DNA of 64,000 nucleotides, from positions 62,001 to 126,000 of the forward strand of contig NZ_JBFAPK010000022.1 in the NCBI RefSeq assembly GCF_040676675.1, written 5' to 3'. This stretch comes from JBFAPK01 sp040676675. GTDB lineage: Bacteria; Actinomycetota; Actinomycetes; Mycobacteriales; Micromonosporaceae. Under the pieces are notes generated by a model. The model saw only the letters and a list, made by a program, of their open reading frames with translations, had not been told where the DNA came from and made no database searches. Below are positions 1 through 10,078 of this stretch, piece after piece. Within the stretch, counting starts at the first letter, position 1; each line of letters starts with the position of its first letter. Made by a program: the position numbers and the translations under genes.

Positions 1-216
1 AGGGCAGGATGCGACGCCCCGGGCGCTCGGACCCGTACCGCGCTGCTCGCGGCGGTCCGGCACACACTGGAGGGGGCGTCAGTTACGCATGTCCCGGACC
101 ATATCGGCTCCCGGGCGCGCACCGCATCCGAATTTCCCGGGGGCCGGGCCGGGCTCATGGGCGCCGATCCGGTCGGCCCGGGGGCGGCGGGGAACGGCGG
201 GTGGCACGATCCAGGG

Positions 217-513
217 ATGCTGATCGCGTTTTCGGTGACCCCGCTCGGGGGCGGGGAGTCCGTCGGTGACCTGGTGGCCGAGGCGGTACGGGTGGTACGC
301 GAGTCCGGACTGCCGAACCAGACCGACGCCATGTTCACGCTGGTCGAGGGCGAGTGGGACGAGGTGATGGCGGTGGTGAAGCGGGCGGTCGACGTGATCG
401 CCGCCGAGGTGCCCCGGGTCAGTCTGGTGCTCAAGGCGGACATCCGCCCCGGTGTCACCGACGCGCTGACCGCCAAGGTGGCGCACATCGAGGCCCGGCT
501 CGCCGAGGGCTGA
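217..513 (+). CDS. MTH1187/YkoF-type thiamine-binding protein
   Basis: A 98-residue protein of the small ferredoxin-like family (formerly DUF77; MTH1187/YkoF) whose members bind thiamine or hydroxymethylpyrimidine. Seen: the N-terminus [11 protein letters not shown], the central [14 protein letters not shown] segment and a helix of [15 protein letters not shown] type, all characteristic. The ATG at 217 is chosen because family homology begins there. The same frame is open back to base 1, so an upstream extension cannot be excluded. It converges on uppS with a 58-bp gap. The ligand is inferred from the family only. Confidence 0.8.
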   Translation: MLIAFSVTPLGGGESVGDLVAEAVRVVRESGLPNQTDAMFTLVEGEWDEVMAVVKRAVDVIAAEVPRVSLVLKADIRPGVTDALTAKVAHIEARLAEG

Positions 514-571
514 TCACCCTGGACGGCGGCGGCCGGGCGTCGATCCCCGCCGAGCGCCCTTCCGGCGGCGA

Positions 572-1393
572 CTACCCGCCGACCGGCGGAGCCACCGGGT
601 TGGGCAGGGCGCCGCCGAAGCGGCGGTCCCGCTGGGCGAACAGCTCGCAGGCGTACCAGAGGTGCCGGCGGTCGAAGTCGGGCCAGAGCGTGTCGAGGAA
701 GATCAGTTCGGCGTACGCGCTCTGCCAGAGCATGAAGTTCGACGTGCGCTGCTCGCCGGAGGGGCGCAGGAAGAGGTCGACCTCGGGCACCTCGGGGTGG
801 TAGAGGTAGCGGGCGATCATCCGCTCGTTGACCTTGCTCGGGTCGACCTTCCCGGCCGCGACGTCCCGGGCGATGGCGGCGGCGGCGTCGGCGATCTCCG
901 CCTGCCCGCCGTAGTTGACGCAGAACTGGAGCGTCAGCGTGGAGTTGTGCCGCGACATCTGCTCCGCGGTCTGGAGTTCCGAGATCACGCTCTTCCAGAG
1001 CCGGCCGGCGCGCCCCGACCAGACCACCCGTACGCCGAGGTCGACCAGCTGGTCCCGGCGCCGGCGGATCACATCCCGGTTGAAGCCCATCAGGAAGCGC
1101 ACCTCGTCCGGCGAGCGCCGCCAGTTCTCGGTGGAGAACGCGTACGCGGACAGGTAGGGGATGCCCAGCTCGATGGCGCCCTCGATGGTGTCGAAGAGCG
1201 AGAACTCGCCCTGCTCGTGCCCCTTGGTCCGGGCCAGCCCCCGTTCCTTCGCCCAGCGGCCGTTGCCGTCCATCACGATGGCGACGTGCCGGGGCAGCGC
1301 CTCGGCCGGCAGCTTGGGAGGCCGGGCCCCGGAGGGATGCGGCGTCGGCGGTACCGGCGGCCGGAGGCCCTGCCGGTCGGTGGATCGGATCAC
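572..1393 (-). CDS. uppS: Isoprenyl (undecaprenyl/decaprenyl) diphosphate synthase
   Basis: A 273-residue cis-prenyltransferase that condenses isopentenyl diphosphate into the polyprenyl carrier used in peptidoglycan and wall glycan synthesis. Seen: the catalytic motif MDGNGRW at residues 41-47 (Asp42 coordinates Mg-diphosphate) and the C-terminal signature [11 protein letters not shown]. About 35 Pro-rich residues precede the conserved domain. The GTG start at 1393 overlaps the recO stop by four bases (GTGA), so it is probably translated with recO. Some actinobacterial enzymes of this type make C50 rather than C55; product length cannot be read here. Confidence 0.95.
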   Translation of the reverse strand: MIRSTDRQGLRPPVPPTPHPSGARPPKLPAEALPRHVAIVMDGNGRWAKERGLARTKGHEQGEFSLFDTIEGAIELGIPYLSAYAFSTENWRRSPDEVRFLMGFNRDVIRRRRDQLVDLGVRVVWSGRAGRLWKSVISELQTAEQMSRHNSTLTLQFCVNYGGQAEIADAAAAIARDVAAGKVDPSKVNERMIARYLYHPEVPEVDLFLRPSGEQRTSNFMLWQSAYAELIFLDTLWPDFDRRHLWYACELFAQRDRRFGGALPNPVAPPVGG

Positions 1394-2211
1394 GCTCTCG
1401 TCCCCTTTTGCTCTTGCCTGTCACCGCTGCCCCGTGCCGTCGCCGGACCGCCCCGGTCGACCAGCGGCAGCGAGCGTAACCCGCGCTCCAGATGCCACTG
1501 CAGGTGCGCGGCGACCAGCCCGCTGCACTCCCGGCGGATGCCCGTCTCGGTGGCGTCCGCGTGCCCCCAGTCGCCCGAGGTCAGCGCGGACATCAGCGCG
1601 ATGGTGGCCGGCGCCGGGTGGGCCGCGCCGGGCGGGCGGCAGTCCGGGCAGACGGAGCCCCCGGCCGGTACGGAGAACGCCCGGTGCTGGCCCGGGGTGC
1701 CGCAGACGGCGCAGGCGATCAGGGCCGGCGCCCACCCGGCCAGCGCCATCCCGCGCAGCAGGTACGCGTCGAGCACCAGCGTGGTGGCGTGGCTGCCCTC
1801 GGCGAGGGCGCGCAACGCGCCGAGGGTGAGCAGGAAGAGCCGCAGCGACGGTTCCCGCTCCACCGGGGTGAACCGCTCGGCGGTCTCGGCGATCGCGCTC
1901 GCGGTGGTGTAGCGGGGATAGTCGTCGAGGAACCGCTTGCCGAACAGGTCTATCCCCTCGACCTGGCTGACCGTGTGCAGCGAGCTGCCGAGGTTGCCCT
2001 GCGGGTCCCCGGCGAGTTGCAGGTCGACGTGGCCGAACGGTTCCAGCCGGGCCCCGAAGCGCGACGTGGTGCGGCGTACCCCCCGGGCGACCGCCCGCAG
2101 GCGGCCGTACCGGCGGGTCAGCAGCGTGATGATCCGGTCGGACTCGCCGAGCTTCTGTACGCGCAGGACCACCGCGTCGTCGCGGTAGAGCTGGCGGCGG
2201 TACCCGGGCAC
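1390..2211 (-). CDS. recO: DNA repair protein RecO
   Basis: A 273-residue RecO, which loads RecA onto SSB-coated DNA together with RecR in the RecFOR gap-repair pathway. Seen: an N-terminal OB-fold ([22 protein letters not shown]), a helical middle and a C-terminal zinc site with Cys167, Cys170, Cys188 and Cys191. Length is typical. It forms a two-gene unit with uppS. In many actinobacteria recO follows era directly; here three accessory genes (DUF4097, acyltransferase, uronate dehydrogenase-like) sit between them. Confidence 0.96.
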   Translation of the reverse strand: MPGYRRQLYRDDAVVLRVQKLGESDRIITLLTRRYGRLRAVARGVRRTTSRFGARLEPFGHVDLQLAGDPQGNLGSSLHTVSQVEGIDLFGKRFLDDYPRYTTASAIAETAERFTPVEREPSLRLFLLTLGALRALAEGSHATTLVLDAYLLRGMALAGWAPALIACAVCGTPGQHRAFSVPAGGSVCPDCRPPGAAHPAPATIALMSALTSGDWGHADATETGIRRECSGLVAAHLQWHLERGLRSLPLVDRGGPATARGSGDRQEQKGTRA

Positions 2212-2250
2212 GGTCCCATTCTCCCCCGCCGCCGGATCGGGCTCGCCGGG

Positions 2251-2282
2251 ACCCTGAGCGCCTTCTCAGGGTTCGTTCAGGG
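2251..2282. promoter_or_regulatory. Palindrome plus overlapping direct repeat upstream of the DUF4097 gene
   Basis: ACCCTGAG (2251-2258), six bases, then CTCAGGGT (2265-2272) is a perfect 8-bp inverted repeat. TCAGGG recurs at 2266-2271 and 2277-2282, exactly 11 bp apart, the one-helical-turn spacing typical of OmpR-family operators. It lies about 60-90 bp before the lipoprotein start, so it is probably an operator rather than a terminator (no gene reads into it). The regulator is unknown. Confidence 0.45.
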
Positions 2283-2328
2283 ATGGGCCGGCGGGCTTCC
2301 CCTGATGTGGGGACGGGCCGGCGCCCCA

Positions 2329-2334
2329 TAGCGT
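2329..2334 (+). promoter_or_regulatory. -10 box for a leaderless transcript (DUF4097 gene)
   Basis: TAGCGT sits six bases before the ATG at 2341, so transcription would begin at or next to the start codon. No Shine-Dalgarno sequence precedes the ATG, which agrees with a leaderless mRNA. No good -35 hexamer is visible. Confidence 0.45.
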
Positions 2335-2340
2335 GTCGGC

Positions 2341-3120
2341 ATGCTTGCGAAGCAGATCCTCGTCACCGCGGGCGCGCTCGGCCTGCTCACCCTCACCGGC
2401 TGCGGCGCCGCGTTCTCGGAGCGGCGGTTGGACTACAGCGACACCGAGCCAGTCAAGATCACGGAGATCTCGGTGGCGCCGGGCGCGGGCGACGTGCTGG
2501 TACGCACCGACGCCGTCTCCTCCGTCGAGATCAAGCGGGTGGTGCGCTACCGCGGTGCCGAGCCCCGCCAGACCGGGTACCGGATCGAGGGCACGAAGCT
2601 CTCGATCGACACGGACTGCGGGCCGCGGTGCAGCCTGTCGTACGAGATCGTGGCGCCGAGCGGCGTCGCCGTGCGCGGCGAGAACGGCTCGGGCGACGTA
2701 CGGATCAGCGGCGCCGGCGAGGTGGACATCAGGGTCGGCTCCGGGGACGTCGAGGTGCGCGAGACCTCGGGCAGCGTCCGGGCCGAGACCGGCTCCGGCG
2801 ACATCACGCTCAGCGACGATCGGGGGGCCGTGACGGCCCGCGCCGACTCGGGCAACGTGAGCGGTCAGGGCCTCGGTGGCGGCGCGGTCAAGGCCGAGAC
2901 CGGCTCCGGCGACATCGCGCTGACGCTCAGCTCGGCGGCCTCGGTGTCGGCCCGGGCCGGCTCCGGCGACGTCGCCGTGGCCGTGCCGGCCGGCAGCTAC
3001 CGGGTGCAGGGCGCCAGCGAGTCGGGGTCCCGGGCGATCGAGATCGCCAACGACCCGAATGGGTCGCTGCTGCTGGACGTCCGCACCGGCAGCGGCGACG
3101 TGAGCGTCCGCCCGGCCTGA
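2341..3120 (+). CDS. DUF4097-family secreted lipoprotein with GSGDV repeats
   Basis: A 259-residue protein with a lipoprotein signal peptide: hydrophobic stretch then the lipobox LTGC near residues 17-20. The rest is a DUF4097/DUF4098-type beta-helix in which short turns such as GSGDVRIS, GSGDVEV, GSGDITL, GSGDIAL and GSGDVAV recur about every 17-20 residues, giving visible DNA repeats. It would be anchored on the outer face of the membrane. Molecular function of the family is unknown; members often sit near envelope-stress regulators, and here a palindrome lies upstream. No partner gene is adjacent. Confidence 0.82.
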   Translation: MLAKQILVTAGALGLLTLTGCGAAFSERRLDYSDTEPVKITEISVAPGAGDVLVRTDAVSSVEIKRVVRYRGAEPRQTGYRIEGTKLSIDTDCGPRCSLSYEIVAPSGVAVRGENGSGDVRISGAGEVDIRVGSGDVEVRETSGSVRAETGSGDITLSDDRGAVTARADSGNVSGQGLGGGAVKAETGSGDIALTLSSAASVSARAGSGDVAVAVPAGSYRVQGASESGSRAIEIANDPNGSLLLDVRTGSGDVSVRPA

Positions 3121-3213
3121 CGGCCCCGGCGGGCCCGCCCCGGCGCCGAGTCCGGCCCGGCCCGGACTCGGCGCGGCCGTCGCGGGGGACCCGGGGACCG
3201 CCGGCCCGGGCCG

Positions 3214-4440
3214 TCAGCGGCGGGAAGCGTCCCGCTCCGCGGCGACCGTGGTGGTGGCGGTACGCGGGGCCGGGAGGCTGCGTTCCAGCGGCGCCGTACC
3301 GGGTTCCGTTCCCGCGGGCGGGGACCCCCGGGAGCCGTCGCCGGTCGGCGACCCGGCCGCGACCAACGGCGCTCGCCGCGGCGACGGCACCCGCGCGCCG
3401 GTCGTTCTCGCCGGGCCCGCCCCCAGCGGCAGCAGCTCCGGGCGGCGGCGGGCGGCGAGGTCCTCCACCCAGCCGGTCAGCAGCACCGCCACGGCGACCA
3501 GCGCGACAACGCCCGCGAGGTGCAGGACGAACCCGCCCGAGCGCGCCGGATCGAGCCCCGCGCGGTCGAGCAGCGGAATGAGCGCGATCACGAACGGCAT
3601 GTGCCAGAGATAGATGGTCAGCGCCCGCCGGTTGAGCAGGGTGACCGCGCCGTCGAGCCACGCCTGGTGTCGCAGCCACGCGGCGCCGGCCGGGGCCAGG
3701 GCGAGCAGCACCAGCGTGAACGCCGTCGACCAGGTGGCGTTGGCGAGCCGGATGTCGTTGAGGTCGTACCCGCGCGCGCCCTGATGGGTGAGGGCCCACC
3801 AGGCGCCGAAGGTCGCCAGCGCCGCGACGACCGGGACGAGCACCCGGCGCGACAGCCGCCGCAGCAGCCCGTCGTGGTGGGCGAACCCGATCAGCCAGGC
3901 CCCGAAGTAGAGGCCGAAGTCCCGCAGCACGAGCGGCGCGCCCGGGAACCGGAGTTCGACCACGACCAGCAGCACGTACGGTGCCAGCAGGGTGAGCAGC
4001 GGCGCGCGGCGGAAGAGCCAGAGGGCGAGCGGCGAGACGAGGACGAACCACAGGTAGTCACGCAGGTACCAGATCGCGCTCAGCGCGAGCGCGCCCCACG
4101 AGTTGGTCGGCGGGTCGTGCAGCGGCGCCAGCCAGAGCAGCAGCCGCCAGGTCACCGGCAGCCCTCCGGTGAGCAGCATCGCCGGTACGAAGATCGCCGC
4201 GAGCAGCCAGAGGGAGGGCAGGAGCCGGCGCAGTCGCCGTACCACCGCGCTCGGGCCGGTCCGGTCCAGCGAGGCCGCCATGAGCGACCCGGCCAGCGCG
4301 AACATCACCGACATGGCGGGAAACGCCAGGGTCAGGATGGGCCAACCACCGGTGTGGTACACGACAACACGTACGATCGCCAAACAACGAAGCAGGTCTA
4401 TGTACCGATTACGCATCAGCCTGCCAGAAAATCTGGGCAA
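3214..4440 (-). CDS. Acyltransferase-3 family integral membrane protein
   Basis: About 408 residues with some ten membrane segments. Seen: the family start RYIDLLRCLAIVRVVVYHTGG, containing the conserved Arg and the YHT histidine thought to be catalytic, and a later LTIYLWHMPF segment. Members O-acylate surface polysaccharides, peptidoglycan or small molecules in the membrane; the acceptor here is unknown. The first start is TTG 4440 with AGAAAGGA about 12 bases upstream; ATG 4416 (MRNRYIDLL) has GGCAGG just before it and is an equally good choice. The C-terminal 80 residues are Pro/Arg-rich and probably cytoplasmic. Confidence 0.82.
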   Translation of the reverse strand: MPRFSGRLMRNRYIDLLRCLAIVRVVVYHTGGWPILTLAFPAMSVMFALAGSLMAASLDRTGPSAVVRRLRRLLPSLWLLAAIFVPAMLLTGGLPVTWRLLLWLAPLHDPPTNSWGALALSAIWYLRDYLWFVLVSPLALWLFRRAPLLTLLAPYVLLVVVELRFPGAPLVLRDFGLYFGAWLIGFAHHDGLLRRLSRRVLVPVVAALATFGAWWALTHQGARGYDLNDIRLANATWSTAFTLVLLALAPAGAAWLRHQAWLDGAVTLLNRRALTIYLWHMPFVIALIPLLDRAGLDPARSGGFVLHLAGVVALVAVAVLLTGWVEDLAARRRPELLPLGAGPARTTGARVPSPRRAPLVAAGSPTGDGSRGSPPAGTEPGTAPLERSLPAPRTATTTVAAERDASRR

Positions 4441-4617
4441 TAAGGGGCGAGTTCCTTTCTACCCCCCTACCCCGCCGAGCCAAACTATCCACCAGATGAC
4501 CCATAGGTGAACAATCACACAAAAGCCGCACGGTCCGGCGAGGAGCCTCCCGCTCAGGGGCGGGGCGAGATGCGGGTCCAGGAGCGGCCGGCGTCGCGGC
4601 GAGGCGGGCGGGCCCCG

Positions 4618-5460
4618 CTACGTGAACGGGACGCCGAGGGGGACCGCGCAGAAGCTGGCGCCGAGCAGGTCGGCGGTCTCCGCCTCGCCCTCGATCTGCC
4701 CGACCCGGTCGGCGTACGGCTCCGCGTCGTCGCGCGGGTCGTACCCGATCTCCCGCGCCTCGCGCAGCGACCACCAGCGCCGGGTGTTGTCGCTGATCCC
4801 CCAGAGCACGCGGAATCCGGTCACGTCGGCGGCGAGGCAGGCGGAGATCAGCCGCGCGCAGTCGTCCGGGGAAAGCCAGCTGTCCAGCCCGCGCTGGCCG
4901 GGCGGCTCGGGGAAGCAGGCGCCGAACCGGAGCGCGAAGACGGTCATCCCGAACCGGTCGGCGTAGAGGCTGCCGAGCGACTCGACCGCCGCCTTGCTCC
5001 AGCCGTAGTAGGTGTCCGGGCGCGGGGGCACGGCCGACGGTACGCCGTCGGGCCCCTCGGGTGCCGGCACGCCGGGCGGCCCGGGGTCCGTACCGGGTCG
5101 CCGGTAGAAGCCGGCGGCGTGGATCGACGAGGCGAGCAGCACCCTGGGTACGCCCGCCGACCGGGCCGCCTCCAGCAGGTTGCGGCTGCCCTCGACGTTG
5201 ACCCGCAGCAGCTTCTCCCAACTCTCCTCGTTGGGCAGTGCGGCCAGGTGGACGACCGCGCTGGCGCCGGCGCAGGCCGCGGTCAGGGCCGGCACGTCGG
5301 CCAGGTCGGCGTGGACCAGCTCGACGGCCTCGTCCGGCCCGGGCGGGGACTGCTCGGCCGTGTCGAGCAGGCGCAGCGTGCGCCCGGGGCGGGCCAGCCG
5401 CGGCCGGAGCCGGCTGCCGATCCGGCCGGCGGCACCCGTGACGAGGACCAGTTCGGACAA
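4618..5460 (-). CDS. NAD-dependent epimerase/dehydratase, uronate dehydrogenase-like
   Basis: A 280-residue extended short-chain dehydrogenase. Seen: the Rossmann motif GAAGRIG at residues 9-15 and the catalytic pair Tyr152/Lys156 in YYGWSK. Several stretches (LASSIHAAGFYR, ALRFGACFPEP, DSWLSPDDCARLI, VLWGISDN) match the layout I know for bacterial hexuronate dehydrogenase, which oxidises glucuronate or galacturonate to the aldarolactone. A Pro/Gly-rich insert of about 28 residues (122-150) precedes the catalytic Tyr. The TTG start at 5460 is preceded by GGGAGG. No uronate pathway genes are adjacent, so the substrate is inferred from family only. Confidence 0.78.
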   Translation of the reverse strand: MSELVLVTGAAGRIGSRLRPRLARPGRTLRLLDTAEQSPPGPDEAVELVHADLADVPALTAACAGASAVVHLAALPNEESWEKLLRVNVEGSRNLLEAARSAGVPRVLLASSIHAAGFYRRPGTDPGPPGVPAPEGPDGVPSAVPPRPDTYYGWSKAAVESLGSLYADRFGMTVFALRFGACFPEPPGQRGLDSWLSPDDCARLISACLAADVTGFRVLWGISDNTRRWWSLREAREIGYDPRDDAEPYADRVGQIEGEAETADLLGASFCAVPLGVPFT

Positions 5461-5594
5461 TGGGGCCTCCCCTCGGCACCGGTCGGGTCCCACTCGGAGA
5501 CCCGACCGTACCCAGGGATCGTAGATCCGCTGGGCGCCGGCCGCTGTCCGGCGAGCGGGCGCCCGGCCCGTCCGCCAGCCGCCGCCGGCCCGGC

Positions 5595-6506
5595 TCAGAA
5601 GCCCAGCTTGCGCAGCTGCTTCGGGTCGCGCTGCCAGTCCTTCGCCACCCGTACGTGCAGGTCGAGGTAGACCCGGGTACCGAGCAGCTCCTCGATCTCG
5701 CGGCGGGCCCGGGTGCCGACGTCCTTGAGCCGGCTGGCCCGGGCACCGATGACGATCGCCTTCTGGCTGGGGCGCTCCACGTAGACGTCGGCGTAGATCT
5801 TGATGAGCTGCCCCTCGGGGATCATCTCCTCCACCACCACGGCGATGGAGTGCGGCAGCTCGTCGCGGACCCCCTCCAGCGCCGCCTCCCGGATCAGCTC
5901 GGCGACCATGACCTGCTCGGGATCGTCGGTGAGCATGTCGTCCGGGTAGAGCTGCGGCGACGGCGGTAGGTACCCGGTCATCACGTCGACGAGCGTGTCG
6001 ACCTGGTGGCCGGAGACGGCGCTGACCGGCACCACGTCGGCGAAGTCGCCGAGTTCGGCGACCGCGAGCAACTGCTCGGCCAGCCGCTTCCGGTCGACCA
6101 GGTCGGTCTTGGTCACCACCGCCAGCACCTTGGCCTTGAGTTCGGCCAGCTCGCCGGTGATGAAGCGGTCGCCGCGCCCGATCGGCTCGTCGGCCGGGAC
6201 GCAGAGGCCAATCACGTCGACCTCGCTCCAGGTCTGCCGGACCAGGTCGTTGAGGCGCTCGCCGAGCAGCGTACGGGGGCGGTGCAGGCCGGGCGTGTCG
6301 ACGAGGACGAGCTGCGAGTCGGGCCGGTGCAGCACGGCGCGGATGACGTGCCGGGTGGTCTGCGGCTTGCTCGACGTGATCGCGATCTTCTGCCCGACGA
6401 TCGCGTTGGTCAACGTCGACTTGCCGGCGTTGGGGCGACCGACGAAGCAGGCGAAACCGGCCCGGTACGGCTCGGCCTCCTGGGCGCGCTGGTTCCGGGC
6501 GGTCAT
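5595..6506 (-). CDS. era: GTPase Era
   Basis: A 303-residue Era GTPase that binds 16S rRNA near its 3' end and acts in 30S assembly. Seen: the P-loop GRPNAGKS at residues 23-30, the DTPG switch, the TKTD guanine-specificity motif and a C-terminal KH domain (VIGARASRLKDVGTRARREIEELLG). The ATG start overlaps the upstream cytidine-deaminase-like stop (ATGA at 6503-6506). It is the last gene of the phoH-ybeY-CNNM-cda-era unit. Confidence 0.97.
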   Translation of the reverse strand: MTARNQRAQEAEPYRAGFACFVGRPNAGKSTLTNAIVGQKIAITSSKPQTTRHVIRAVLHRPDSQLVLVDTPGLHRPRTLLGERLNDLVRQTWSEVDVIGLCVPADEPIGRGDRFITGELAELKAKVLAVVTKTDLVDRKRLAEQLLAVAELGDFADVVPVSAVSGHQVDTLVDVMTGYLPPSPQLYPDDMLTDDPEQVMVAELIREAALEGVRDELPHSIAVVVEEMIPEGQLIKIYADVYVERPSQKAIVIGARASRLKDVGTRARREIEELLGTRVYLDLHVRVAKDWQRDPKQLRKLGF

Positions 6507-6895
6507 GTGGTGACCGTACCGAGCAGGGTGCCGTCCGGCGCGGCGACGTGGACGGGCGCGTCGGTGGCCAGGTCACGCACGGCGGCGTGGCCGGCCCCGT
6601 CGAGCGTCGACGCCTCGGTCACCACCGCGGCGGCCTCCAGCCGGGTGGCCCCGGCGGCCACCGCCGCGGCGACGGCGAACTGCAACGCGGTGAGCGCCAG
6701 CGAGGGCAGCGCGACGGTCGCGCCCGCGTAGGTGCGGCCGTCCTGGTCGCGCACCGCGGCCCCCTCGACGGCACCGACCCGCGCCCGCGCGCTGCGGGCC
6801 AGCGTCACCAGCTTGGCGTCCTCGGCGCTCAGTTCGGCCGCGCTCGGGCCGGAGAGCCCGTCCGGCGCGGTGGGTACGACGGGCGACTCAGGCAT
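6503..6895 (-). CDS. Cytidine deaminase-like protein lacking the zinc ligands
   Basis: A 130-residue protein with the overall outline of a homotetrameric cytidine deaminase: a SARARVGAVEGAAV segment, DGRTYAGATV, then an alanine-rich helix. The usual zinc motifs are missing: the CAE/HAE position reads TALQ and no PCxxC is present. There is no cysteine or histidine where catalysis would need one. It is therefore probably a pseudoenzyme. The ATG at 6895 overlaps the upstream CNNM/CBS gene by eight bases (ATGCCTGA), and its own stop overlaps era. The conserved position suggests a retained structural or regulatory role, which is inference. Confidence 0.7.
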   Translation of the reverse strand: MPESPVVPTAPDGLSGPSAAELSAEDAKLVTLARSARARVGAVEGAAVRDQDGRTYAGATVALPSLALTALQFAVAAAVAAGATRLEAAAVVTEASTLDGAGHAAVRDLATDAPVHVAAPDGTLLGTVTT

Positions 6896-8276
6896 CTGCG
6901 GGTTGCCTCTCCTCGGCACGGTGGGAATTCGATCGCGACTCGGCCCCGTCGGGCCGGCCGCCACGGTCGGGCTCGTCGCCGTCCTCGACCCGGCGGACGA
7001 GCACGGAGTCGATGCGGTTGCGGCGACCGGTGGTGCCCTCGGCGATCAGGCGCAGTCCGGCGACCTCGGCCTCGGCCCCGGGGATCGGCACCCGCCCCAG
7101 CGCCTGGGCGAGCAGGCCGCCCACGGTCTCCACCTCGTCGGCGGGCAGCTCGACGTCGAAGAGTTCGCCCAGGTCCTCGACGGGGAGGCGGGCGGTGACC
7201 CGGACGTCGCCGTCGTCGAGGTGCTGCACCGGGGGCCGCTCCACGTCGTACTCGTCGGTGATCTCACCGACGATCTCCTCCAGGATGTCCTCGATGGTGA
7301 CCAGGCCGGCGGTACCGCCGTACTCGTCGACCACGATGACCAGGTGGGTACGGACCGCCTGCATCTCCGAGAGCAGGTCGTCGACGGGCTTCGACTCGGG
7401 AACGAAGGTCGCCTCCCGCATGAGGTCGCTCACGGGCAGGTCCTGCGCGGCGTCGGCGCCCTGGGCGCGGCGGATCAGGTCCTTGAGGTAGAGGACGCCG
7501 AGCACGTCGTCCACGCTCTCGCCGATCACGGGGATGCGGGAGAACCCGGAGCGCAGGAAGAGCGTCAGCGCCTGGTGCGGGCGCTTGTGCGCCTCGATCC
7601 ACACCATCTCGGTACGCGGGACCATCACCTCGCGCGCGATGGTGTCGCCGAGCGCGAAGACCGAGTGGATCATCTGCCGCTCGCCGTGCTCGACCACACC
7701 GCGCTGCTCGGCCAGGTCGACCAGCTCCCGCAGCTCGACCTGGGTGCCGAAGGGCCCCTCGCGGAAGCCCTTGCCCGGGGTGACCGCGTTGCCGATCAGG
7801 ATCAGCAGCGAGGCCAGCGGGTTGAGCACCCGGCCCAGCCAGCGGACCAGCGGCGCGGTGGTACGCCCGACCGCGTACGCGTGCTGCCGGCCGAGGGTAC
7901 GGGGCGCGACGCCGACGACCACGAAGCTGACCACCGTCATCGCGCCGGCGGTGACCAGCGCGGCCGTCCAGCCGGCGCCGAACGAGTCGACGGCGACCAG
8001 GGCGACGAGCGTGGTGGCGGTCAGCTCGCAGAGCAGCCGCAGCAGCAGGAGCAGGTTGAGGTGCCGGACCACGTCGGTCGCGACGATCTGCAACGTGCGC
8101 GCGCCGCGTACCCCGTCGCGGGCGAGTTCGCCGGCGCGGGCCGGGGAGACGGCGGCCAGCGCGGCCTCCGTCATGGCGAAGAGGCCGGCGAGCACCACCA
8201 GGCCGGCCCCGGCGAGGATCAGCTGGACGTCGGGTAGACCGGCGGCGGCGTCACCGGCCGCGGAGAGGGGCATCAC
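6888..8276 (-). CDS. CNNM/CBS-domain membrane protein (hemolysin C/CorC-like)
   Basis: About 462 residues: an N-terminal CNNM (DUF21) membrane domain with several helices, paired CBS domains (from [13 protein letters not shown] to the [23 protein letters not shown] box) and a C-terminal transporter-associated CorC/HlyC domain ([19 protein letters not shown]). This architecture is linked to Mg or Co efflux; the name hemolysin is historical. The first start is GTG 8276; ATG 8273, which makes a TGATG junction with the ybeY stop, is as likely. The tail after the CorC domain is charged and disordered. Confidence 0.9.
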   Translation of the reverse strand: MMPLSAAGDAAAGLPDVQLILAGAGLVVLAGLFAMTEAALAAVSPARAGELARDGVRGARTLQIVATDVVRHLNLLLLLRLLCELTATTLVALVAVDSFGAGWTAALVTAGAMTVVSFVVVGVAPRTLGRQHAYAVGRTTAPLVRWLGRVLNPLASLLILIGNAVTPGKGFREGPFGTQVELRELVDLAEQRGVVEHGERQMIHSVFALGDTIAREVMVPRTEMVWIEAHKRPHQALTLFLRSGFSRIPVIGESVDDVLGVLYLKDLIRRAQGADAAQDLPVSDLMREATFVPESKPVDDLLSEMQAVRTHLVIVVDEYGGTAGLVTIEDILEEIVGEITDEYDVERPPVQHLDDGDVRVTARLPVEDLGELFDVELPADEVETVGGLLAQALGRVPIPGAEAEVAGLRLIAEGTTGRRNRIDSVLVRRVEDGDEPDRGGRPDGAESRSNSHRAEERQPADA

Positions 8277-8740
8277 CGCGCTCGCGTGGCCCGCCAGCCG
8301 GACAGCAGTCGCGCCTGCAGCGCGAACATCTCCCGCTCCTCCTCCGGCTCGGCGTGGTCGTAGCCGAGCAGGTGCAGCACGCCGTGCACGGTCAGCAGGT
8401 GCAGCTCGTCGGCGGTCGAGTGACCGGCGCCGGCGGCCTGCTTCGCCGCGACCTCCGGGCAGAGCACGATGTCGCCGAGCAGGCCCGGCTCGCCGCTGCT
8501 CACCTCGCCCGGACCGTGGTCCACGCTGCCCTCGTCCATCGGGAAGGCGAGCACGTCGGTCGGCCCGTCCCCGCCCATCCAGCGGTGGTTCAGCTCGGTC
8601 ATGTAGTCGACGTCGACGAGCAGTACGGAGAGCTCGGCGAGGGCGTTCACGCCCATCTCGTCGAGGGCGTAGCGGGCCACGGCGAGCACGGCATCGGTGT
8701 CGACGTCGGCACCCGACTCGTTGGCGATCTCGATGGACAA
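8273..8740 (-). CDS. ybeY: Endoribonuclease YbeY
   Basis: A 155-residue YbeY, the metal-dependent RNase involved in 16S rRNA 3'-end maturation and ribosome quality control. Seen: the zinc motif [11 protein letters not shown] in the C-terminal half and the conserved [11 protein letters not shown] segment. The start is TTG 8740, chosen because AGGGG lies six bases upstream and homology (IEIANESG) begins right after. It lies 16 bp downstream of phoH and overlaps the CNNM gene, so it belongs to the era operon. Confidence 0.96.
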   Translation of the reverse strand: MSIEIANESGADVDTDAVLAVARYALDEMGVNALAELSVLLVDVDYMTELNHRWMGGDGPTDVLAFPMDEGSVDHGPGEVSSGEPGLLGDIVLCPEVAAKQAAGAGHSTADELHLLTVHGVLHLLGYDHAEPEEEREMFALQARLLSGWRATRAR

Positions 8741-8756
8741 CTGTTTCCCCTGCTTA

Positions 8757-9815
<1,059 letters not shown>

Positions 9816-10078
9816 AGGTCGGGCCCGCGGGCCCTCCGCCACCTGCTCTCGATCTCGGTGCCGCGCCCCACTGGCGCAACGTGCGAAGTCTGCTGCCATC
9901 GTATCGGGTCAACGCCGCCGGCACCCGGCCCATTTCCGGCTGGTCGGCGCCGCGAGCGGGGTCCGGGCGGCCCCGGCGGCGGCTGCCGGGGCAACCGGAC
10001 ATCCCGCCCCGAACCGCCCGGCGGGCGCGGGCCGCCGACACGGCCGGCACCGCCACCGACCCGCCGCGCGCCCGGCGG

